Below, one piece after another: positions 23,611 through 35,872 of a stretch of DNA of 64,000 nt; positions within the stretch are counted from its first letter, which is position 1; each line of letters opens with the position of its first letter. Made by a program: the position numbers and the translations under genes. Under the pieces are notes generated by a model. The model saw only the letters and a list, made by a program, of their open reading frames with translations. It did not search any database and was not told the origin of the DNA. The stretch comes from Phyllostachys edulis (Eukaryota > Streptophyta > Magnoliopsida > Poales > Poaceae), in contig CM070551.1 of the NCBI GenBank assembly GCA_036346405.1, forward strand, positions 61,026,488-61,090,487, in the 5' to 3' direction.

Positions 23611-23634
23611 CTAACCCTAAACCTAAACCCTAAA
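23611..23634 (+). repeat. Telomere-like CCCTAAA run
   Basis: Reads CTAACCCTAAACCTAAACCC then TAAA: about three near-perfect plant telomere units inside the MULE, abutting the 31-bp minisatellite. Short runs like this also occur as telo-box promoter motifs. Confidence 0.8.
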
Positions 23635-23911
23635 ATGCGCAAAGCTATCTCCTTTGGTCTTATCACTGCGCAAAGCTGCCCCGTGTGGTCTTATCACTGC
23701 GTAAAGCTGGCCCGTGTGGTCTTGTCACTGCGCAAAGCTGGCCCGTATCATCTTGTCACTACGCAAAGCTACCTCGTCTGGTCTTGTCACTGCGCAAAGC
23801 TGGCCCGGGTGGTCTTGTCACTGCGCAAAGCTGCCTCGTGTGGTCTTGTCACTACGCAAAGCGGGCCGGTGTGGACTTGTCACTGCACAAAGCTGGGCCG
23901 TGTGTAGCGAG
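23635..23911 (+). repeat. 31-bp minisatellite, nine units
   Basis: The core GCGCAAAGCTGGCCCGTGTG plus GTCTTGTCACT repeats with AAAGC at 23641, 23672, 23703, 23734, 23765, 23796, 23827, 23858 and 23889, exactly 31 bp apart with no indel. Because 31 is not a multiple of three, all three forward frames stay open and give the same 31-residue cycle; I do not regard these as genes. Confidence 0.97.
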
Positions 23912-24175
23912 AGGCACCTTCTACCATTAGGCACTGGTGGAGAATCTGTACGCACTTATGTTCAATCTCCTAAAGCATGCAAATAAATGGTCGATGCGAC
24001 ATTGTAGTTGCCTTTTATAAAGTTGACATGTTGCATCGATGTGTCGCGTGCTTTAAGTTATATGCATCGAACAAACTCATTCATGAGTAGGTAATGTTAC
24101 TGGTTTATTCTCATTCATGACGGACTGCGATGCATAGGTAAAGAGTGGACATTAAATCTCATTACAACTGAACTT

Positions 24176-24690
24176 CTACTTGGCAACAACAAGAAATAAT
24201 AGAAGAAAGACCACAAAACTAATGAGTTTTACTAATTTCTGAAGCATGTTCTCAACTCTTTCCATCCTTTCATCTAGTCTTTTAAGTCTATTATCTTCAT
24301 TCTGCGTTGGTGGCTCAGAGGGTCGAGCCACTGGACGAAATACAGCAACACCACGAGAGTCATCTTGCAAGGCAACAATTTGCATTGCAATATCTTGAAC
24401 CACTGGGACAGCTTCGTCAGCCCACTGCCAAAACCGACATGTTGTGCTTTGAAAAAGAATTGCAGCTTCAAGTGAAATCAAAACAACATGCAGTTTCGAA
24501 TGAAATTCATTCGGAGTGATTTGGCGCAAGTTACCGTAAGATTTGAACACCTCATGAACACTCGAGATGGATTCGTTGGCGTATGTGAGGTAAACACATT
24601 CACCGGATCACTGCAACGAGGGTAGACCAACTGCTGCCGCAGTGATTGTAATTGTCTGCTCACTCGAAAGTTAGATGATGCCGAAGACAT
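24176..24690 (-). CDS. GRF zinc-finger protein 2 with C-terminal membrane tail (MULE passenger)
   Basis: The start ATG is at 24688-24690 (MSSASSNFRVSRQ), about 70 bp after a TATA box. Exon 1 gives YPRCSDPVNVFTSHTPTNPS and RVFMRC, the first half of a GRF finger. A GTAACTTG donor lies near 24532 and a second exon resumes near 24450 with TTCRFWQWADE, the second half; the exact acceptor and phase are uncertain. The C-terminal part has a helical coiled-coil stretch (RLDERMERVENMLQKLVKL) and ends in a hydrophobic segment (ISFVVFLLLFLVV) before the stop at 24176. The tail suggests membrane anchoring. Function unknown. Its neighbours on the same strand are the PMD gene upstream and GRF gene 1 downstream. 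Confidence 0.65.
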
Positions 24691-24758
24691 CCCGTCTAAG
24701 ACTGGAAGAAAGGAGAAGAGGAAATAAAGAGTGAGGTGAATGGCAGCCAAAGCATCCA

Positions 24759-24768
24759 TATATAGCAT
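24759..24768 (-). promoter_or_regulatory. TATA box of GRF gene 2
   Basis: Minus-strand GCTATATATGG about 70-80 bp before the ATG at 24690. Confidence 0.55.
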
Positions 24769-25009
24769 GCAACTGAATTGCAATTGGGTTGAAGGAATTT
24801 CGCATCCGCGAGGTAGCGGGCCCGAGGAGCAATCGTGTGGGAGCGTTGAAGGAAATTCGCGTCCGCGAGGTACTCTCCCCTTCTGTACGAAATTGTTGCA
24901 TCAAGGTGTCGTGTGCATTGAACAAACATGCATTATATGAACGAGTACACACAAGAACGCAAAAGTACTACATGTATCATATATTAATTGCAAGATTTAA
25001 GTATCACAT

Positions 25010-26795
25010 AACGAAGAAATGTATAGCCAGTGCAGTCTCACGCCCCCTACTAGCCCCCCAACCGCACCCCCAGCATCCCCTCCCGCGTCGCCACCGCCCA
25101 CTCCACCTCCGTGTCCTCCCCTACGGGCTCGCTTGGGCCCCCTCCTCTGTGCTGGGTGTCGGGGCCTCGGCCCCGAGAGGGAAAACGGTCTGGAGCCACA
25201 GTCCGACTAGGACCGAGAGGCGAAGGGTGGACAAAGGCTGCTTTGTGGTGGGTATTGCCAAGACGACAAGCTGTGACCTAGACAGAACCTCAGCGGGTGT
25301 GGGTTGAGGTGCCGGGTCCTCGTCCACCAAGATATCCTGCGCGTCCACATCCACATCCACCCCTGCGTCATAGGGCAATGTACCTGCACAGCAAAATATT
25401 GTTAGTTAAAAAAAACGCGATGCGTGCTGACAAACAGAGACGTGACGTACCCTCGGCGTGCGCCATGGCGCGCACGAAGGCGTCCATGGGGAAGTGTGGC
25501 ACGTCGTACGCACCCTGCGTGTGCTGCATGTGGAAGGCGAAACGGTGTGGAGGACCGACGTAGTGCGACGCTGCCGGTGTACAGGGTTGTGCCCAGGTGG
25601 ACCCTCCGGCCTCCTCAGGCCTCGGCGGTGTCGGACGTGATCTAGTCGAGCCTCCGGCCTCCTCAGGGTGCGACGGTGTCGGACGTGGTCTGGCTAACCC
25701 TCCCACCTACTATGCTCCTGCCGGACGGGCCGGCACCGTCGGACGTACGGACTGTGGACCAGGCCCGAGCGTGCCAACCTCCGGGAGCCTGGTGCACGAC
25801 AACAGGCCGAAAATATGCGTGGCTTGCTGTGCCCAACGATGGATAGCCTGGGCTGTGTCCTCACGTGTGCCCTCCACACCGTTCGTGAACCTCTGAAGCC
25901 AAGAGCGGCAGTCCGTCGCAATCTCAGCAGCCATGCTCGTCAACATCGAAAACAGTCCGGGGTGAAAACTGTAATGGCGGATGCCATAAGCAAAGTTTTC
26001 GAAGTAGGATGTAACGTACCACGTGGTGCACGTCCTGCGCTAAATGCACAGGGTACGTGTCGGTCGGTGCCGGGACACGTGGTGCGGGCTCGTCTGCAGC
26101 AAGCACGAGCCTGGTACGTGTCTGAGGAGCGTACCAGCGAATGTACTCATCATAGGTCCTGTGGTCGTAAGGGATGTCCTCCTGCACACGGTCCTGTAGC
26201 GCGCCCTCCCACTGCCCTACCCACGTGTCCATCCTACTCCTCTAGTTCGTGCCGCGGCGGACTCCCTTCCTACTGAAGCTGCAAGACAAAAAATGTAGTT
26301 AGAAGTCGTGCGTAAGAGACGACAGCAAAAACAACGCATGTATGCCGATTACTCACGCGTGCATGTTGTCGGGCACTAGACGCCTAACTGGTACTGGAAC
26401 CTCCTACCGTAGGCCGAACTAGTGCATCACACGATGCGCCCCGTAGTCCTCGATGAAGACTCGAAGACAAGCGCCCTGCGGGTCAGCCAGTACTCCCGGT
26501 CGCGTAGGCACAGCGAGGAAAGGCCATGAGGAGCACGGGCAAGTAACTCCTGAGGCGAGTATGGCTCCCAGTGAACGTCGTCCGCCGTGAGCCGGTCGAA
26601 TTACTCCACGAACGGCTAGTACGCCCGTGTCACCTGCACGTGCGCGAACTGTACCTGCAAGGAGCACAAGATATTAGATAGGACGATCGGCAATGTGCAG
26701 AAATTAGTCACGGGAAAGAGTACGTACCCGTCGCTGGCACCAAAGAGATCCCATCGTCGGCTGGTCCACCTCGTCTGTGTTGTATATATCCAGCC
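25010..26795 (-). pseudogene. Plant mobile domain (PMD) gene, 3' part cut off by insertion
   Basis: This is the downstream part of the gene that starts at 47543. Directly at the insertion junction the minus strand reads DIYNTDEVDQPTMGSLW, which continues in frame from ...DDSAPYGL on the other side. Then come a GTACGTAC donor (26727), exons with blocks such as HVQVTRAYW (26640), the MDTWVGQWEGALQDRVQEDIPYDHRTYDEYIRWY block (26232-26130; the usual PMD C-terminal region), the coiled WLQRFTNGVEG block (25850-25900), a proline-rich tail and an intron at about 25382-25452 (GTACGTC...TGTGCAG). PMD proteins in plants include MAIN and MAIL1, which act in silencing; transposon copies are common. The last exon end is not certain. 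Confidence 0.75.
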
Positions 26796-27019
26796 TGATG
26801 AGGACATCACTTCTTCGGATACACACAACAATCCTCCACTTGACATTCAAGGACCAATCACTAGAGCTCGCGCCCGACAATTGAATTTACAGGTGAGCTC
26901 GTTCCTAACTACTTCTTTTTGTTCATTTGAGAATCGATTGCTACCTAATGATTTAATTATGATTAGGAACCATGGAGAGGACCTGGAAGTACTTGGAGAA
27001 GGGCTACGAGGTGCACAAG
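26796..27019 (+). repeat. Left LTR of CRM-like element, first part
   Basis: The first 224 bp of the LTR; the rest is at 38993-39680, making about 912 bp. The break carries the 5-bp duplication ACAAG. It contains an open frame (DEDITSSDTHNNPPL...) that in the right LTR would be the tail of pol. Confidence 0.93.
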
Positions 27020-30000
27020 TGTAACATCCCAATTTTTTCAGAGCTTTAAAAATCATTTGAATAGTTGGTAGGGAGAGAGAGTCCACCATTTGGATTTATT
27101 TGAATTTAAATTAAAAGCTTAATATTGGACCTTTAGTAACAAAACAATTTAATATGAATAATTCCAACATGAACATTAGTCAAAACTATTTTATTTGGAT
27201 TCTATGAGCTTGGATATATTTTCTAGAATTTTCTGGAATTTTTCCAAGGTCTTTTGCTATTTTCCATTGCTTATTTGAATTTACGGTATTTTATTAAAAA
27301 GGAAAAGCTATTTAAATCTCCAAATGGAATTGGGCAAATTCCTTCGCCCATCCTGTTCATCTCAGCCCAAACCCTCCTCCACCGTTGGATCAACGCCGAG
27401 CAGTTAGATCTCCACCAGCAGCTTGAGCCTCGCTCTCTCTCTCGGCGTGTGGACCCCACCACCTTCGTCCTCGCCGCGTTCTTCTCCGTGCGACGCGCCT
27501 TGCCGCTTATTAGCGGTCAACGCCGAAGCTTCACGCTGGCGCCTCAACCTCCCGTTCCTCGCGAGCGCGACGACCTCCACGACCACGCCGCCACCCAAGA
27601 ACCCTCATCCTCATCCCGTGGCGGTTGCGCCCACGTTCATAATCGCCGCCGCCACGACCTCCACGCAGCCGCCGCCGAGCTCCCCGGCCCCTATAAAAGG
27701 CACCCCCGGGATCGCACCGCCCTCCTTTTCCCAAACCCCCAACCCACACCTCCTCCCGAGCCCCAGCGCCGCCGCAATTTGAGTTTTAGAGCTCCTCGCC
27801 GCCGGTGGAATTTCTTGATTCTTGCCGCCCGTGGCCGCCGCGTGTCGTCGGGAGCACGCCACCGAAGTTCGCCATCGCCTCCTCTACCTCCGGACCCTCG
27901 CCGTCGCCTAGGCCTCACCGGAGCGCCTGTCCGACAAAACCCGAGCTGCTTCGCGCTCCGACCTCGCCGCCGGCCACCACCGTCAACCTCAACCACCCGG
28001 AGGTACATCTTCGTGTACGCAATAGCGTTAGCTACACTCCGGTACCACCCATTCTCGCCGGCGAGCCGCCGTTCGCCGGGACCCTTGGTTCCGTCTTGCC
28101 GCCCCGCCGCCGTCCACGTCAGCGTCCAGCTCGGCCCCGTGCTTGCGTGTCCGCCCAGGTGGCGCCGCGTCAGCGCCCGCGTGTGCGCCACGTGAGTGCC
28201 CACGTGGTCGTCCAGGCCGGCCCAGATCCAGTGGCTCGGTGGACTTGGTCCACCGTGAGCCGGGTCACTGACATGTGGGTCCCACATGTCAGTTAATTCT
28301 TTAATTCTTTTAAATTTCCGGAAATCCTTCGCTGACGTCACCTTGCGCAATAATTAGAATTCCTTTAGAAAAACAATTCGGGAAAATTGTTAAATAACAG
28401 ATTTAGGTTTAAATTTGTAAAATTCATAACTTTTGCATCCAAACTCCAAATTGGGTGTTTCAAATTTCTAAATTCATATAAAATTAAGATCTAGCTCATC
28501 AAACCAAATTTTTTTTTTAAATTTGATTTTGTTTAAATTTAGAAATTCATTTAAATTTCCAGAGTTAAGTTAAAACTTGTAAAATTCATATCTTTTGAAT
28601 CCTAACTCCAAATCCATCCATTCAAATTCCTAAATTTGTCTAAAATCCAGATCTATCTATTGGAGCTTTTTATTTATTTTATTGGAGTTATTTGCTTCTG
28701 GTTTTTATTTAGTTTGTTTGTTTGTGTCGTTTATGAGTAGACTTCGATTTCTTTGGAAGAGTTGAAGAAGAAGAACCTTTCCAAGACCAAGATCAATTCC
28801 TAGATCCTTTTCAAGGCAAGCTATGCCCTTGACCATCTTGCTTCCCAGTTTTATAAAAGTATCTTGATTCAAATTATCGCATCTTAATTCAAGTATTTAT
28901 TTAAATGTTTTGGGTGTAGTAGTTAATTCCAAATTGTTATGTCTTCCTTGTGTAATTGTTATGCCATGATCCTTTGTCACCCTAGTTGATATTTAGTTGG
29001 TAATTATTGTAGCACCAACGTGGGTTGGTTAATCTGAGTAGATTGCTTAGCCATGCCACGAATCTTTTGTCATGTAGATTGCTATATAAATTTGACTAAG
29101 TGAATATGCAACTATGTGATAAAAACTGTGTGTACTATGTGTCTTTGTGACATGTGTTGCACTTAAAACCAATGGGGTGGTAAAAAGGATTGGAACTGAG
29201 GCAAGTGGTGGAAACTGTGTGAAAGGGTGGACTGTGTGAACTGTGTGGACTATGTGAATATTAATCAGGTGTCTGTGTGTGATGGCATGTGGAAGTCTTG
29301 CCTTGGTCAATTAAGGACCTCACCATGTGCTCTAAAGAACTGAGCTTCCTGTACGACCACATGTCTGTTTTGAGACGGGCCTAGCATAGTAAGATAAGGT
29401 ATCTGAAATGCTTTGTTATGATTAGTGTTAGCTACACTAATTGTATCTTGTGGGTAAAGTGTACAAACCTCTGCAGAGTGTAACTTAATCTATTGAATAG
29501 CAGCGTCATGATCATGGACAATGCTCGGGATTTGACACTAGGGTAGATTTTCATAAAAGCTGTGTGGGAAGGAGCTATGTGAATAAATCATTTAGCTATG
29601 TGAATAACCCGTTAGACTGTGTGTGTCTTTGTGAAATAACTTGTTAAAATGATTATTGTCTATTTGTTTTACTGCCTTTAATCTATTAAATTGTATTCAA
29701 TTGCAAAAGTTGCATTTATGCAAAAGAGCCACGTAAAGCCTTTCTCTTGTAATAAGCCCGCATGTAAATATTGCATCTCGTGGTGTGGCTTATGTAGTAC
29801 GGTGTGTACTCACGCTTGTTTTGACGAATCAAGCGGAGGAGGAGTCTTCACCAAAGATACGAGGACGAGTTCATCGAAGGTGCTGATCGTGAGGTCTTGA
29901 TCGATCGGTTGCTGTGGCGAATCGATGGGGTGCCACTACCGCTTATGTTCATTCTTTGTTTATTTCCTATGTTAGTTCTGCGTGGCTCAATATTTGTAAA

Positions 30001-30166
30001 CTCGACCTTAAGGTCAAAACCATTATTTGATTATCAAAGTTAACCGCTTATGTTATTATTCGCTTGTATGGAGCGATTGCCATCTTTGTTGACACTGTGT
30101 GCACTAGCATGATCTGGGCTAGTCGTTAAACCTGAGGGTCCCGAACCGTAGTTTTGGGTCCCGACA
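27020..30166 (+). repeat. Inner Gypsy 5' LTR (3,147 bp)
   Basis: Paired with 35885-38987. It differs from it by many small indels in the GC-rich middle and few changes elsewhere. A 313-codon ORF at 27254-28195 spans the GC-rich part but is low complexity and not conserved in the other LTR. Confidence 0.95.
27692..27699 (+). promoter_or_regulatory. TATA box of inner 5' LTR
   Basis: TATAAAAG within CCCCTATAAAAGGCACC; the other LTR has CTATAAAGG near 36546. Transcription would start a short way downstream. Confidence 0.65.
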
Positions 30167-30170
30167 AAAG

Positions 30171-30182
30171 TGGTATCGAGCC
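30171..30182 (+). promoter_or_regulatory. Primer-binding site of inner Gypsy
   Basis: TGGTATCGAGCC, four bases after the LTR. The usual initiator-Met tRNA site is TGGTATCAGAGC; here one base of CAG is missing. Confidence 0.85.
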
Positions 30183-30376
30183 ATCTTGATCAGAGGTCTA
30201 GACCTTAGTTAGATTGGCCGTTCGAGTGTCCAAATTATTTTTAAGAGAAAATTAACTTACAAGACTAAATGAATTGCTTAACTCCTCTTATATCTCTCTT
30301 GACTCATCTATTGCTACAATTTCTTTCCTCTCCCCGCTGTTTTAACGTGGTTCTTACCTCTTGTCTGTCTTGACAG

Positions 30377-31072
30377 ATGCCTTACCTTCAGACCTTTGGA
30401 GATTGCAACGGAGGACTTGCCGCAGAGCTGTGGAAGTTGCTGCAGACACTTGGAGGCTTCGACTGCCCGATGTACCGAGGCAGTGAGTACATGGTCAATG
30501 GACGGGATCGTGGTATAGTCTGCCGCCTGACGGTCTACGCCAGGAGGAACACTAGAGGTAGCCAGCCTTTGGACATCTCAGTCAGGAGGATCACCTTCAC
30601 ACAAGGAATCCAGGAGTCATCACGCTTGGCCATACTCCGAGTCTGCCACATCTACGCGGAAGAACTGCAGAACACCGTCTTCCGCTACCATCCCAGAGCT
30701 GCTTCAGGGGAGCTATCCGCGCACTTTCCGTCTACAAACGGGGAGGGCAATGCCACAGTGGTACATCTGGCACGATTCACAGCTGCTCAGGAGGAGTCGC
30801 TGGAGATGGCTGCCACCGAGCTGAGGTGCGCCTATCAGGCCTGGGAAGAAGCCGAAGAAAGGATCGCCGTACTAGAGCACGCTCTCTATGGTCAGCATGA
30901 GCTAGAGGACGATCAAGAGGAAGATCCAGAAGAACCAGAAGAAGTCGAAGAAGACCCAGAGGAGATTCCAGAGGATCCAAATGAGCTCAAGACACCAGAG
31001 GAGCCAACAGACTCGCACTCAAAGACACACTCTCTGCTTGCACCGATTCCTGGCATCGTAACCGATTCATGA
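30377..31072 (+). CDS. Extra ORF upstream of gag (ORF0-like), intact, 231 aa
   Basis: ATG at 30377 opens an uninterrupted frame (MPYLQTFGDCNGGLAAELWKLL) between the primer-binding site and gag, on the same strand. The N-terminal 150 residues look globular. Then comes a helical stretch (AAQEESLEMAATELRCAYQAWEEAEERIAVLEHAL) and a very acidic C-terminus (EDDQEEDPEEPEEVEEDPEE). I know no function; extra pre-gag ORFs are reported for some long-LTR rice Gypsy elements. It is the only intact frame in an element whose gag and pol are broken every 100-300 bp. Confidence 0.7.
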   Translation: MPYLQTFGDCNGGLAAELWKLLQTLGGFDCPMYRGSEYMVNGRDRGIVCRLTVYARRNTRGSQPLDISVRRITFTQGIQESSRLAILRVCHIYAEELQNTVFRYHPRAASGELSAHFPSTNGEGNATVVHLARFTAAQEESLEMAATELRCAYQAWEEAEERIAVLEHALYGQHELEDDQEEDPEEPEEVEEDPEEIPEDPNELKTPEEPTDSHSKTHSLLAPIPGIVTDS

Positions 31073-31422
31073 GGATGCCACCTCACTTGAGTCTACACTA
31101 GGTGAGCGCAGCCTGTGGCTGCGAGGGCTTTCGAGAGTAGCTAGTTTAAGTTCCCGTCTAGTCAGGCTTAGCCAGTTTCCCTTTTCATAGTCGCCCTTTA
31201 GGCGGTAGCTTGTGTGCTTAGGTTCGCTTTATTTTCCTGTGTGCAAGTGTGAGCTGCAAAAGCCCTTAGGCATTTGTTGCAGCCATGCTATTAAGCTATT
31301 AATGAAGATTATTTTATTCGAAGTTTCTTGAGATGTGTTTGTTGGGATTAATCTACTTCCCCCGTCTAGTTCTTAACTCATCTTGTGCTCTCTACCTTAT
31401 CTGACCCATGGAACCTCACTAG

Positions 31423-32600
31423 ATGGTTCAGACTCGCCATACCGCCGCAAGTGGATCCGGAGCTCAAGGATCAGCAGTAACGAGCAAACCCCTCACGGAG
31501 CAAGACCACCCCAAGCACCTCCTATTGACTTGCGAAACTCTGAGCTTTCATGGCAAAGACAAACTCGATGATGTATACGATGATGAACCGATGCGCACCA
31601 TGAACAACAACAACAACAACAACAATCGTCGAAGGAGCCCGGTCACTCATGGTCATCGGGGACCATCCAAGTTGGTCAATTCATGAGGACCCGTCCGCCA
31701 ACTTTCTCTGGACATGTCACGCCAAGAGAGGTCGATGATTGGCTTCAGCGTGATTGAGAGGAAGCCGCGATCACCCAATGCAGCGATCATGAGAAGGTTT
31801 TGTATGCCACCCATCGATGGAGGGCGTAGGCTGGCGAGTGGTGGAGAACTTCACACGGCACATGGAGCACCGCAGAATATCACTTGGGAAGAATTCTCCG
31901 CACTTTTTCGCCAAGATATCACGTACTGAAGGCATCATGGATTTGAAGAAGGATGAGTTCAAGCTCTCAAGCAAGGGGTATGTCGCTGATCGACTACCGA
32001 ATAAGTTTTCCCAACTAGCTCGCTATGCTCCAGAGGATGTCGCTTCGGCGTGTCTCGCCAGAGTCGCTTCTTGAAGGGATCAACTCGTGGTCGCAAGTCG
32101 ATCGCTTGCCCACACCTTCCTGCACTTCCAGAGTTGGTTAACAAGGCATTGGTTATGGAAGACAAACGCAAGGAACTGAGGACCACCGCAAGCGTAGGAT
32201 GATTCAGCAGGGAAGCCATCAGCCACAACAGCAGAGGGCAAGAGTGGTGCCACAGCAGTTTAATCGCTTCACCACAGTACTTTCAGACACTGCACGCCTT
32301 GACACCTCGTCCTTTTGTTCGAAATTCTCGAACCCTACACCACCAACCCCACCCTGTGGAACAACAACCGCAGAGTGAACCAAGAGTGTGTTACAATTGC
32401 CGTCGGCCAGGCATTTTGCTAATCGGTGTCCTCGAAGGAACTATCACCCCGTCCGCTTCAACCTTGGAGCAACACCGCCAAGACCCCAACGCAGAACAAC
32501 CAAGGAGTTTCTCGAGGAACCATCAACGGGAGGAGCGCCACCGTTGTCGAGGTCGTGTTAATCACGCCACTTTGAAGGAGCCTGAAGCACCAGACGTCAG
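31423..32600 (+). pseudogene. Inner Gypsy gag, broken
   Basis: Starts MVQTRHTAASGSG at 31423. An AAC repeat codes for an Asn run (31600-31625). A decayed capsid region includes KFSQLARYAPEDVA (32005-32045). A zinc knuckle near 32388 reads CYNCRRPG and then loses its frame by one base before the final His and Cys. Several frameshifts and stops. Gag would form the particle that packages the element RNA. Confidence 0.85.
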
Positions 32601-35600
32601 TCTTGGGTAAGTTCCTAGTGAATTCAAGACTGCCTGCTTACTGCTTGATTCGGAGCTTCGATTCGCTTGTTTCGGAGTTTTGCAACCAAGAATAAATTGG
32701 AAGTTATGCATCTTAAGCGTACTCTGTTAGTCCAAATACCGAGCAGAGCTAAGTTCTAATGTGGGTTGTTTAGGGCTAAGTTACTCATAGTCGGAGTTGA
32801 GTTTCTAGCTAACCTAATTATTCTAGACACCCAAACCATAGATGTCATCCTTGGCATGGATTGGTTAACCAAGCACAAAGCCGTGCTAGATTGTGGTCAA
32901 GAGTCGTTATAATCGAGGATACCAAAGGAAACAAAGTGGAGTTCCTAGCTACCTCAGTGCGTAATGGGCATTTGTTAGTCAATAGCCTGAAGACCGTCCC
33001 GTTGGAAGATGTGCGAGTCGTCAAGGAGTATCCAGATGTATTCCCAGAAGAGTTACTAGGGATGCCACCGGATCGTGACATCGAGTTTGTCATCGATCTA
33101 GTGCCAGGAACAGCTCCCATCTCAAAGAGACCCTATCGGATGCCAGCCGATGAGTTAGTAGAGATGAAGAAACAGATAGAAGAACTTTTGGAGAAAGGTT
33201 TTGTGAGGCCTAGTTCGTCGCCTTGGGGAGCACCAAATCTTGTTTGTCAAGAAGAAGGATGGAAGCATGAGGATGTGCATCGACTCTAGGGCTCTCAATG
33301 AAGTCACTATCAAGAATAAGTACCCATTGCCCCTGATAGATGATCTGCTTGATCAAATGAAGGGAGCCGAGTGTTCTCAAGATCGACTTGCGATCGAAGT
33401 TACCATCAGTTGAAGATCTGTCCCAAGGATATACCTAAGACCGCTTTCTCAACGCGGTATGGACATTATGAGTTCCTAGTCATGTCCTTTGGTCTGACCA
33501 ACGCCCCTGCCTATTTCATGAACATGATGAATAAGGTATTCATGGAGTATCCGGACAAGTTTGTAGTCGATTCATTGATGACATTTTGGTTTACTCCAAA
33601 TCGAAGAAGAACATGTCAACACCGAGATTAATCCTAGAGAAGCTCGTGGAGCATCGCTTGTATGCTAAGTTTAGCAAGTGTGATTTCGAAGAAGGAAGTG
33701 GACTTCCTTGGTCATGTAATGACAACCGCAGAGTAGCATGTGACCCCAAGAAGGTAAAAGTCAGATTACATTGGGAACGACCCAAGACCTCAGTTCGCGA
33801 TTCGCAGCTTGGGATTAGCGAGATATTATCGCTCGTTTCATTGAAGGATTCTCATCAATTGCTAAACCTCTTACGCAATTGTTGAAGAAAGAGAAAAGTT
33901 TACTCCGACCCCAAACCAGAGGAAAGTTTTCAAGAATTGAAGAAGCGTTTGACTTCAAATTTCAAAGGTCTTGATTTTGCTTGATATCCGTAAGGATTTT
34001 GATATCTATTGTGATGCTTCGCGTCAAGGATTAGGATGTGTCCCGATGCAAGAAGGAAGAGCCGTAAACCACGCGTCAAGGCGCTTAAGACCGCATGAAG
34101 AAAATTACCCTACCCATGATCTAGAATTAGCCGCGTGGTACATGCTTTGAAGATTTGGCGTCATTACCTCATCGGTGTCGCTGTGAGGTATACACAGATC
34201 ATAAGAGCTTGAAATATATTTTCACTCGATCGGACTGAATATGAGACAGAGGAGATGGCTAGAGTTGATAAAGGATTATAATCTTGGAATCCATTACCAC
34301 CTGGTAAAGCCAATGTCGATTCAGTATGCTTTGAGTCAGAAGAGTCACCGCAATGCTCGAAGTGAAAGAGCCTTGTTCGTAACTACAAGAAGAATTCCGT
34401 GTCAAGCTAGAAGTAGTGTCTCAAGGATTCAGAGCAAACTTGGAAGTGCAATCTACTTTGGAGAAGCAGATTCACGGCTCACCAAAGACTCGAGTTCTCC
34501 GACATTAAGAAGAAGATGACAGAGGGAAGTTCAAGGACTTCACAAAGGATGACCGTGACATACTTGTGGATCAATGGACGATTCTGCTCCAGATATTGAT
34601 GGATTGAGACACCGATTTTGAAGGAGGCCCATGACTCAAAGTATTCGATTCACCCCGGTAGTACTAAGATGTATCAGATGTTAAGAATAGGTTTTGGTGG
34701 CGAATCAAACGAGACGTCGCAGAGTTCGTCGCCTTGTGCGACGTGTGTCAAAAGTTAAAGCAGAGCATCGAGGCCAGCAGTGTCTGTTGTAACCCTTGAA
34801 GATTCCAGAATGGAAGTGGGAAGAAATCGGAATGGATTTCATTACGGTTTACCCAAGACTCACTCGGGTTACGATTCGATTTGGGTAATAGTAGATCGCT
34901 TGACTAAAGTTGCCCATTTCTTACCAAATAAAACCACGCACTCAGAGATCGTCTAGCGAGCTGTACATGTCAAAGATTTTCAGTTTGCATGGTGTACCTA
35001 AGAAGATAGTGTCGATCGAGGATCTCGCCACCTCCGATTTTGGCGAGTTTGCACGGCTTTAGGGACTCACCTAAATTTCAAGATCGCGATCATCCCCTGA
35101 CGGATGGACAGATCGAAGGGTTAACCAGATATTGAAGATATGTTGAGAGCCCGTGTTCTAGCAAATGCTACCCGCTGGGATAAGAGTTTACCATATGCGA
35201 AATTCTCGTACAACAACAGCTTATCAAGCCGCCACAAATGTCACCGCTTGAAGCTTTGTATGGTCGTGCTTGCGTAACCCCGTTGAACCGGTCGAAACCG
35301 CTGAACGCATACCTTTTGGTCCGGATATTATTCAAGAAGCGTAAGAGCAAGTGTCCATGATCGAGAGAGGCTAAAGATAGCTCAATCGAGACAAAAGAGT
35401 TATGCCGATAATCGCCGCCGTGATCTCGCCGAGCCGAAGATTTTGTGTATCTCCGAGTTACGCCTCGAGGTGTGAAAAGGTTCCACGCCAAAGGGAAGCT
35501 TGCCCCTCGGTATGTTGGTCCGCTCAAGATTTTGGATCGCCGTGGAGAAGTAGCTTATCGCTTGAGCCGCCAGATGCGCTAGCGGAGTCCATGATGTCTT

Positions 35601-35850
35601 TCATGTCTCTCGCTTGAAGAAGTGTCTTCGTGTGCCTAAGAACAAGCACCGTTAGAGTCAATTGAACTAAAGAAGACCTCACCTACAAAGAACAACCGTC
35701 AAGATTTTGGATGTCGCAGAACGCCGGACCGTAGCAAGACACTTCGTTTTGCAAGGTGCAATGGAGCCACCACTCGGAAGGTGAAGCAACGTGGGAGCGT
35801 GAAGAAGAGTTGAAAGCCGAGTTCCCAAACCTTTTCTCCATTTAGCCTTG
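32600..35850 (+). pseudogene. Inner Gypsy pol, broken (protease, RT, RNase H, integrase, chromodomain-like end)
   Basis: A protease active-site region survives near 32645 with a damaged DSG motif. The TIDVILGMDWLTKHKAVLDC block is at 32835-32890. Reverse transcriptase runs 32950-33640 (RPYRMPADEL, FSTRYGHYEFLVMSFGLTNAP, then a frame-damaged IDD catalytic site near 33573). RNase H is near 33990-34330. The integrase zinc finger (CDVCQKLKQ at 34738-34765) and core (34820-35130) follow. The end (35700-35850) encodes ILDVAER, then ATWEREEELKAEFPN in a shifted frame, resembling a chromodomain tail. Frameshifts are frequent, many at CAG/CTG triplets. Confidence 0.88.
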
Positions 35851-35872
35851 AATCTCTGGTCGAGATTCCTTT

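Noticed and set aside
23635..23930. Three overlapping ORFs with a repeated Cys/Trp/Ser pattern
   Set aside because: They are the three readings of the 31-bp minisatellite.
27254..28195. 313-codon ORF inside the inner 5' LTR
   Set aside because: Pro/Arg/His-rich, in a GC-rich LTR; the matching 3' LTR breaks it after about 168 codons, and other frames are equally open.
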